Shown here: positions 56,946 to 64,000 of the stretch, piece after piece
Numbering within the stretch: position 1 is the stretch's first letter
Layout: each line of letters begins with the position of its first letter
Assembly: GCA_037039925.1 (NCBI GenBank)
Contig: JAXRKP010000286.1
Location: 117,501-181,500 of the forward strand
DNA from: Doris montereyensis
Taxonomy: Eukaryota; Mollusca; Gastropoda; Nudibranchia; Dorididae
Length of the DNA stretch: 64,000 nt
Direction of reading: 5' to 3'
The notes under the pieces: model-generated
The model's database searches: none
Seen by the model: only the letters and a program-made list of their open reading frames with translations
What the model was told of the DNA's origin: nothing
Position numbers and translations under genes: made by a program

Positions 56946-59034
56946 AAAAAGAAGAAAAAAACATGGAAAGAAACACCCAACCCATTTTCCTGATCAGTGG
57001 GTTCTAAAAGGTAAAGAGAATGACGTCAATTTGCAAATGAAAGTCTGCTTAGCATCGTGGTCATCATTTTACCATATAAACATTTAACAAACTTTTCACC
57101 TTAAAGGAGAGGGGGGGGGAGGACACCTGGTGAGTTTAGGACCAAAGGTTGATTTTCTGTTCTTTGCATATTCGGGTAGAAAGATCATTTATCTACAAGT
57201 TTATGACAAAAATGTCTACATGACGTATAATTTTTTTTAACAAAATATTTTGCAGGGTAGGTAAAAACAGTAAAGATGTTGACGAAATTACCCTAACACT
57301 GACTGAGAAGATGGCAGTAAAAACACGTATAATGGCGGCTATTCGCCAAATGTGGAAACACCAAGATCACCTGACTTCTGCTGACACCGCCCGTCAAAAC
57401 AGCCCATTGCTGTGTGGAGTAAGAGACATTCGTGTCAGTGTGTATGTAAACACGCGTACAAGCATAGGAATAGGTGGAAGAAGAAAAAAAAACTGGTCAA
57501 TTTGACGTCTGTTTTCACAACAGTGCACATCTAAACCTAAATTTATAATCCTTTTTACATTAGTAGCAATGCCAGAGACTGTTGAAAGAGTAAGAGGGCT
57601 GCTACAACAAAGGAAACCCATCTGAAGTGTTTGTTTTGTGGTATTTTCTTTTGATTTTTTTACTTGCATTTTTCTCGAAATGTAGTTTTTTTCACAAAAA
57701 AATCTATCTCCTCCGCCATCTACCAAACGATTTGTATTATATTTGGCACACAGGTTCCCTCTTGTCAATTTTAATGGAATGACGTTAGGTTTTTTTATAT
57801 CTTGTAAACTTTTTGAGAAAATCTTTAAAAAATAAAAATACCGTTTTTGTATATTCACGATATATATAGATCTAGTATTTTCAAAAACTCATTTTTTTTT
57901 AAATATCCAAAATATTTTTTTAAACTGACGTCACTCTTTAGATACTGAATGGAAAAGACGATCTGCATAGGTTTTGAGTGATTTTATTCATAACTAAGGG
58001 AGGAGATAGATTTTGAAAATTGGGTCAAAATTCAAGACAATGGCTGTTTCTATGGCAACTACAAACTTTTCAATAATATAGGATAGCTGTATTTTGACAG
58101 TTACATATGTACATACTAAAAGCAAAAACCCAAACTCAAAAGCAAAAAAAATCAACCGGATCATAGCTTTCAACTAAAACAATACATAACAGTCACCACC
58201 ATAAGGCATATTGTTTAAAAGCATGCTCTCCTTTAATGTATGTTTTGCTAAACTACCCCTGAAAATGTATTTTACATTCTGATGTGATTTATCATAAAGC
58301 ATACTGTCATCTTCAATTTGATTCATGAAATGAGCCAGAATGTTGTAACAGATAACGCAAAGTTTACTGAGTGAAAGCTGCCCTTTGTCTGACACATTTG
58401 AGGGGAAAGTAATGTAGTGTTATCCATGAACATGAGTTGCCAGATTATCAGACACCTGAGAGGCTGTTGACCACTTGGAAACAGGACAGTTATTTCTTTG
58501 ATCCGCCATAGAAACAAGCTTGTGTCATTACTGTCTGCATGGTGTGACTCACTTTTAATTTGATATAGTCACTTCATAGTAAAACAGCCTCTACACCTTA
58601 GCCAGAGCATCTCTTCAGCTAATGGTGGTGTGTGTCTGTAGTTATTCACGACCCATCCTCACTGTCTTAACGGAAAAAGCATCTTTGATACAATGATACA
58701 ACATTACTGTGTAATGTAGTATGTACTTGACCACTTAATAATTTTTTAAAAGGTAACCGTTGAAAGGCTGATAAAAGATGTTTGCTTGATGCAAATCTAA
58801 AATACATATTGATTGAACATTGAATTCAGCAGACATGTTGTTTTTGAGGCATATTGTCTGAATTCTGAGGAGTATTTGGAAAGAACATAGCAATAAATTA
58901 GTAGCTCCAGTCTTTTTATTTTGTTAAAAGCAATCTGTTTATAACTTTATCTTTGACAATATTTCTCCATGAGTTCCTCATAAACACACTTTTAAAGATT
59001 GTCTCATTGATTTTCTCATAACAACTTTCTTTCT
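56946..59034. other. Spacer with a foldback element
   Basis: Holds the inverted repeat at 57699-58014. Otherwise AT-rich. No CANT1 exon or other gene was recognised on either strand. Confidence 0.55.
57699..58014. repeat. Inverted repeat (16 bp, perfect)
   Basis: AAAATCTATCTCCTCC at 57699-57714 and its exact reverse complement at 57999-58014 enclose about 284 bp of AT-rich sequence. This could be a MITE or a transcript hairpin. No target duplication was clear. Confidence 0.6.
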
Positions 59035-59150
59035 TTATCAGTTCCCATTCTACCTTTCGGTGTATGGGTTCAGATGCCCGAGATGATCTTTCTCTAGGAT
59101 ATCCTGTCCTGGCATTTTCTGTTTCTTTCCAAAAAAGTTAAATTTCTATG
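59035..59150 (-). repeat. LINE 3' tail repeat, minus strand
   Basis: Reverse complement of the tail at 12290-12430 and 30165-30290: CTTTCTTTCTTTATCAGTTC, CTACCTTTCGGTGTATGGGT, TCAGATGCCCGAGATGATCT and TTTCTGTTTCTTTCC. Confidence 0.75.
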
Positions 59151-59224
59151 CTTCAATGCCTCTCTTATATCTTGTTCCCACTTTCTCCACATAGAAGTGA
59201 AAATGTAAATAGCAGAGTTTTTTT

Positions 59225-62200
59225 TTGCTCCATGGTGGGATAAATCCACCACAACGTCCATTCCTTGTCGTGGTGTGGTGGCTTGCGTGCCTCAATGACC
59301 CGGAAAGCTATACCAGCCGGAGCTTAAGCTCCTGGCAGGGTCACCCAACCTGGACAGGTCGAAGGATAAAGGCAAGACTAATATGGACACCCGGGAAGAG
59401 AGAGCTCATTAACCATGGTAGGTAATCTGTCTAGGAGAAGGAAAACTCTTATTCCGAACCTCCACTGGCTTGTGGGACGATCTTGGATGACCTAAGTTTA
59501 CGGGAGCACAACCAGACAGAAAAGCAGGCGGAAGTCGGAAGCCCCTGACCGATAGGTGCAAATAGTTCAGACGGCCCAACAACCGCGCCTGAAAAGAAGG
59601 AGCTACACAAATACTCTCACAATGCCAGTGAAAACCAGACAAAAATATTGATATAGTGCAACGTCCGTGAATTCCTCCAAGCGGAAATAGTACAGGGCTC
59701 TACTCATGGGAACCCATCCATGTAACTCCTCCCCTACTTCAAGTGCCAGGGATAGAGGAAGAAGTCAAAATGTGACTGGCCAAAACCCAAGACGAAGCTA
59801 AGACGAGCGCTCTCTACTAGTGATGCAATGGAATGGGGAAGGCGTTAAAAACAAGAAAATTGCACATTCAAGAAACCCACCTGTCACCTCACTTAAACAC
59901 CAAGCAGCAAGCAGAAATCATTGGAGTCAAAATAGCTAAGAAGGATAAAGATCTCACAATCTACAACTGTTACTGTCCTCCAGATAAGGATTTATCACTT
60001 CACCAGATGGATATCAAAGATGAAAATTCACTCATTGTTGGAGATTTCAACAGCCATTCCCCCAGCTGGGGATATACAGAGCTCAACTTAAGAGGTGAAG
60101 AGCTAGAAGACTCGCAAGCACAAATGAAACTACAAATACTTAATGACCCAGGAGATCCACCAACATTCTACTCCAGGCGGTGCATGACAACCAGCTGTCC
60201 TGATGTAGCCCTGACTACAAACGATATATACATCAAGTCAGAAAAAAAGGTTGATGATCAACTAGCAAGAAGTGACCAACACCCAATTCTAATCAAAGTG
60301 GGATGCACAATTAATGTATCAGCAAGCACAGTACCAAGATGGAACTACAAAAAGCGGACTGGAATCTCTTTGTAGCCCTCACAGATTAGTACACAGCGGG
60401 TATTAATTGTAAAATCAGAAATGTTAAAACGTCTACCAACCTGTTTACAAAGGCTTTAATAAAAGAAAGAATTACACGCCATTCTGGTCAAAGGAATTGG
60501 AAAATCTCCACCTTGAAGTTACTGACGGTAGGAACCAGGCAGAACATCAGAAATCCTTAGAAAATAATATCATCCTCAAACAGAAAGAAGCAAAGTTGAA
60601 GAAAAAAAAACATAGAAATATCAAGACAGCGATGGAGAGAAAAAACATCCCGACTCAACTTTGATAAAGAAGGATCAAAACTATGGAAGCTCGCAAAATC
60701 ACTAAATGGAGAAATATCACAACACAGCCCAATAGCATTGACAAAAGAGAAATAAAACATAATCTCAAAAGGAACCTGCAAATGAATTTATAGATTTCTT
60801 TCAGTCAATCTGCAACAATAATATCGATGAGACTCAAGATAGGGACATTAAACAACAAGACAAAGAGAAGGAAATGGCAGAACCAGAAGAGGAAGAAACA
60901 TGCATGTCATCCCCATTCACCCTTACAGAGTTGCAAAGAGCAATCAATAAACTATTGACTAAACGTGCACCAGGACCGGATGGAATAACAAATGACATGA
61001 TATTACATTTAGGGAATCAGGCCATAAAGAAACTTCTACAAATTTTTGACAGCAGCTGGAAACATGGGAAAATGCCACCACTTTGGAAAAAGACTGTCCT
61101 CACACCTATTCACAAACAGGCAAAACCCAGAAACGAGACCAGCAGTTATCGCCCAATCAGTCTGGTCTTGACCAGCTGTCTATGAAAATTAATGGAGAGG
61201 ATAATCAATGCAAGACTGATGAAGTTCCTTGAAAGTAAAAACATTCTAATGAAAGAGCAAGAAGGATTTAGAAAATACAGATCAACGGAAGATCAAATGA
61301 CACTATAGCTCAAGAAATTGAAGAAGGTTTCCAGAACAAAACGAAAATATTAGTTGTCTGGGTAGACATGGAAAAAGCGTTTGACCGAATATAGAAAACT
61401 GGACTGTTGAGCAAACTATTGAAAAATGTACACCTGGGTAAAGAAATACTTAAACTAGAGAAAAGCAACAGTGAACATTGGAAAGACCAGAAGCAAGACA
61501 GCAATCTTCAATCGAGTTCCCCAGCGTGGAGTTCTCTCACCGACACTATTCTTGATATTCATGAATGACCTAGAAAATGTGTTATCCCCTGGAGTAAAGG
61601 GATCCATATATGCAGATGACTGAGCCCTCATCAGCACAGAAGACAAGGTCTGCACAACTCAAGGAAAGATGCAGATAACACTGAACTACTTGGAAGAATG
61701 GACAAAGAAATGGTACGTCTGTAAATGCCAGCAAGACAACCTATTCAGTCTTCAGCCTCTATACTAAATATCAACAAGCCAAACTGAAAATAGGAACAAG
61801 GCTTTTGGAGAGGGATGATACTCCAAAATATCTTGGAGTAATCTTTGACTAAAGATTGACCTGGAAACCACATGTGGAAAAAACACATGAGAAAGCAATA
61901 AAAAAAAGTGCACTACTGAAAAACCTACACAGCATATGTCTGCCCACTTCTAGAATATGGGATAGCAGCATGGGGATCCACAGCAGCATCAAACTTTCAA
62001 AAAGTCACTGAGTGATCTAAAAGCCTCAGGATTTTAACAGGAGCAATGCAAACAACACCTATCGCGCCATTGGAATCACAAACAGGCACCCAAACCTTGG
62101 AAGACAGAAGAAACACAAAAATGTTGATCCAGTGTGCTAAAATAAAGAGACTAAAAGAGCACCCATTAAACTACAAGATGAATAAACCAGTAAGAAAAAG

Positions 62201-63660
62201 ACTGAAAACAAATAAATTTATAGAGAAATCAAGACATCTGAGGGGAGAATTATCAATCCCACAGATAGATGAAGAACCTCTAAAAATGTTGTGCTGCATG
62301 TCCAGCTTGGGAGTATGGTCCAAACACAGAAATTTGAGATACCATAGAAGGAATAACAACCAAAATGCCAAAATCAACAGAGACCATCATACATAAAGCA
62401 ATCAAAGCCATTACAGAGTTCTATCCCCCACAAGAATGGATCAGAGTATACACTCATGGATCTGCCAAAGATGCAATCAAAGATGGAGGCTGGGGAATTG
62501 TAATAGTCTGGCCAGATGGAAATCAAATTAAACAGTCTATTGCATCAGGCAAGATTTGCACAAACTATAAAGCAAATTAGTTGTTATTGAGGAAGCCACA
62601 AGACTACTGTTAGACAAAGTCGACATTTCACAAAAGGTAGTCTTTTTCACGGATGCCAAATCCATATAACAGGCACTAAATACAACAAATGAAAGCCAGT
62701 GAAATCAATATCATCTTTCACTACTTCTTCAACAGCTATGTCAGTCAACACAATACACCATATTACAACGGATACTTGGACACTGCCAGACTGATGGGAA
62801 TGAGCGTGCAGATGAACTTGCAAAAAGAGTTTGAGTATGCCCCAGGAGTCTCTGCCATTGACGTTCAAGGAAGAGAAGACAATCATCAAGGCAGCTGTCT
62901 GCAACCAATGGGGAGAAAATCCTAGCAACTATAAACCCAAAGATCCCATACATCAACTTGACAAAAAGTCCCAGCTCACAGAATTAGGATTGGGCACAAC
63001 CGTCTCCATCAACATATCTATCGCTATCTGAAAGTTGGGGAATCAGAAGATTGTGATTGTGGAGCACCCCACCAGAACACTGAACATATTCTCAGGCAGT
63101 GTCCACTCCATACACCAGAGAAAACAACGATATGGCTAAATACAGCCAATGAAAGCCAGTTAATCTTTCACTACTTCTTCAACAGCTATATCAGTCAATA
63201 CAATGCACCATATTACAATGGATACTTGGACACTGTCAGAAAGATGGGAATGAGCATGCAGATGAACTTACAAAAAGAGGTTTGAGTATACCCCAGGAGT
63301 CTCTGCCATTGACGTTCGAGGAAGAGAAGACAATCATCAAGGCAGACTTAGGACTGGGCACAACCGTCTCCACCAACATATCTATCACTATCTGAAAGTT
63401 GAGGAATCAGAAGGGTATGAGTGTGGAGCACGCCACCAGAACACTGAACATATTCTCAGGCAATGTCCACTCCACACATCAGAGAGAACAACGATATTGC
63501 CGGGAGAGGCACCTCTGGAAGAAAACCTCTACGGCCCTATGGAGGATCTGCAAAAGACTATGCAATTCATCAAGACAAACCGCATCCTGATCTGACCCGC
63601 TGGCAGAGAGACCGACGAAGAAGAATACAGGAAAAATGTAATAGTGGTCTCAGAACATGC
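59225..63660 (+). mobile_element. I/Ingi-like non-LTR retrotransposon with RNase H, decayed
   Basis: A 5' region (59225-59830) contains CCTTGTCGTGGTGTGGTGGC and GACCCGGAAAGCTATACC. The endonuclease is at 59833-60375 (LHIQETHLSPHLNTKQQAEI, NSLIVGDFNSHSPSWGYTEL, SDQHPILIK). The RT runs from 60874: FTLTELQRAINKLLTKRAPG then PDGITNDMI, LWKKTVLTPIHKQAK, SSYRPISLVLTSCL, FNRVPQRGVLSPTLFLIFMN, and the catalytic YADD at 61609-61620, followed by a stop. RNase H: WIRVYTHGSAKDAIKDGGWG (62439 on) and GHCQTDGNERADELAKR (about 62778-62830). A C-terminal Cys-rich motif reads CDCGAPHQNTEHILRQCP (63052 on). RT plus RNase H in this order defines the I group. Multiple stops and frameshifts. The final ENLYGPMEDLQKTMQFIKTN ends near 63595. 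Confidence 0.86.
62675..63496 (+). repeat. Tandem duplication of RNase H and C-terminal coding region
   Basis: The block 62675-63133 is repeated at 63136-63496. Both copies carry CTAAATACA, AATGAAAGCCAGT, CTTTCACTACTTCTTCAACA, GGATACTTGGACACTG, GGCACAACCGTCTCC and ACACTGAACATATTCTCAGG. The second copy lacks about 96 bp after CAAGGCAG. Direct orientation, only two bases apart. Confidence 0.93.
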
Positions 63661-64000
63661 TGCATAACAGTACATACCGCCTACTAGCAACCTATCTCAG
63701 GAAGCAGATTATTTTCTAAATAAACCAGCCCCTTAACAACATGCCCAGACCAGGTAACAATATGATTTTTAATAGACACTAACTTGTCAAAGTTATCAAA
63801 ACAAACATAGATTCAAATAAACCAGATGTGTAGATGATCAAGCCATGCCTCTCAGCCAGCTGTAATAAATAGGTGCTGATAGCGAACTCTCTTTACCTGC
63901 CGGACGGTAAGGTGCTAATTTCATTCACCTGGGCTAAACAAACAATGGTCATGGTCTAGCATCGGTCGTTACAGTGAATCTTACTCTACCTGCAAGACAG
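63661..64000. other. Right edge, nothing recognised
   Basis: AT-rich sequence after the LINE end. No feature supported. Confidence 0.5.

Noticed and set aside
57311..57858. Overlapping frames on both strands near a possible CANT1 exon position
   Set aside because: Neither contains CANT1 propeller motifs. They look like chance frames around the foldback element.

Overview
The window is animal (metazoan) nuclear DNA, most likely from a mollusc and probably a gastropod. The evidence is spliceosomal introns with GT/AG borders, an animal-type eRF3 gene, many decayed non-LTR retrotransposons, tRNA-derived SINEs, cut-and-paste transposon fragments, long AGC/AGT and AG microsatellites, and many TCTAGATCTAG-type motifs. 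The taxon is an inference. No prokaryotic, organellar or viral gene was recognised.

Two host genes are supported. The first is eRF3 (GSPT1), the GTPase subunit of the translation termination complex. It runs on the + strand from 13041 to 41670 in 16 coding exons, with overlapping PAM2 motifs, an acidic linker, all GTPase motifs and the C-terminal eRF1-binding barrels. Its introns hold most of the repeats. Three of its exons (4, 9 and 12) carry single-base homopolymer length changes that break the frame, and exon 8 carries two compensating ones. This looks more like an unpolished assembly than a dead gene. The second host gene is CANT1, the calcium-activated nucleotidase. Only its last coding exon is visible (55911 down to 55541, - strand), so eRF3 and CANT1 converge.

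Layout: 1-2454, decayed pogo/Tigger-like transposase with a 30-bp proline-rich coding minisatellite and a terminal PHD finger. 2560-3385, reverse-transcriptase relic. 3755-3912, SINE. 4276-5368, microsatellites. 5560-8885, RTE-like LINE joined directly to a Jockey/CR1-like LINE (8886-10545). 11140-12235, minus-strand CR1/L2-like LINE end. 12236-12430, detached LINE tail. 12900-13040, eRF3 promoter and 5' UTR. 13041-44240, eRF3 with its introns (MITEs, a ~420-bp satellite split by a hAT-like element, SINEs, a 3.4-kb LINE, piggyBac-like and Kolobok-like elements) and its 3' UTR. 44241-55540, mostly gene-free, with a LINE 5' fragment (47025-47545) and a Tigger-like MITE (53963-54733). 55541-55911, CANT1. 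55985-56945, RTE-like LINE fragment. 57699-58014, foldback element. 59225-63660, I/Ingi-like LINE with endonuclease, reverse transcriptase, RNase H and a tandemly duplicated C-terminus. The last 340 bp hold nothing recognisable.

Nothing here can be claimed as a new biological system. The most unusual items are the transposase with a minisatellite linker and PHD finger, the duplicated RNase H-to-C-terminus block in the I-like LINE, the 5' UTR motif shared by two different LINE types, and the intronic satellite whose core recurs elsewhere. All calls come from reading translations and repeats by eye.
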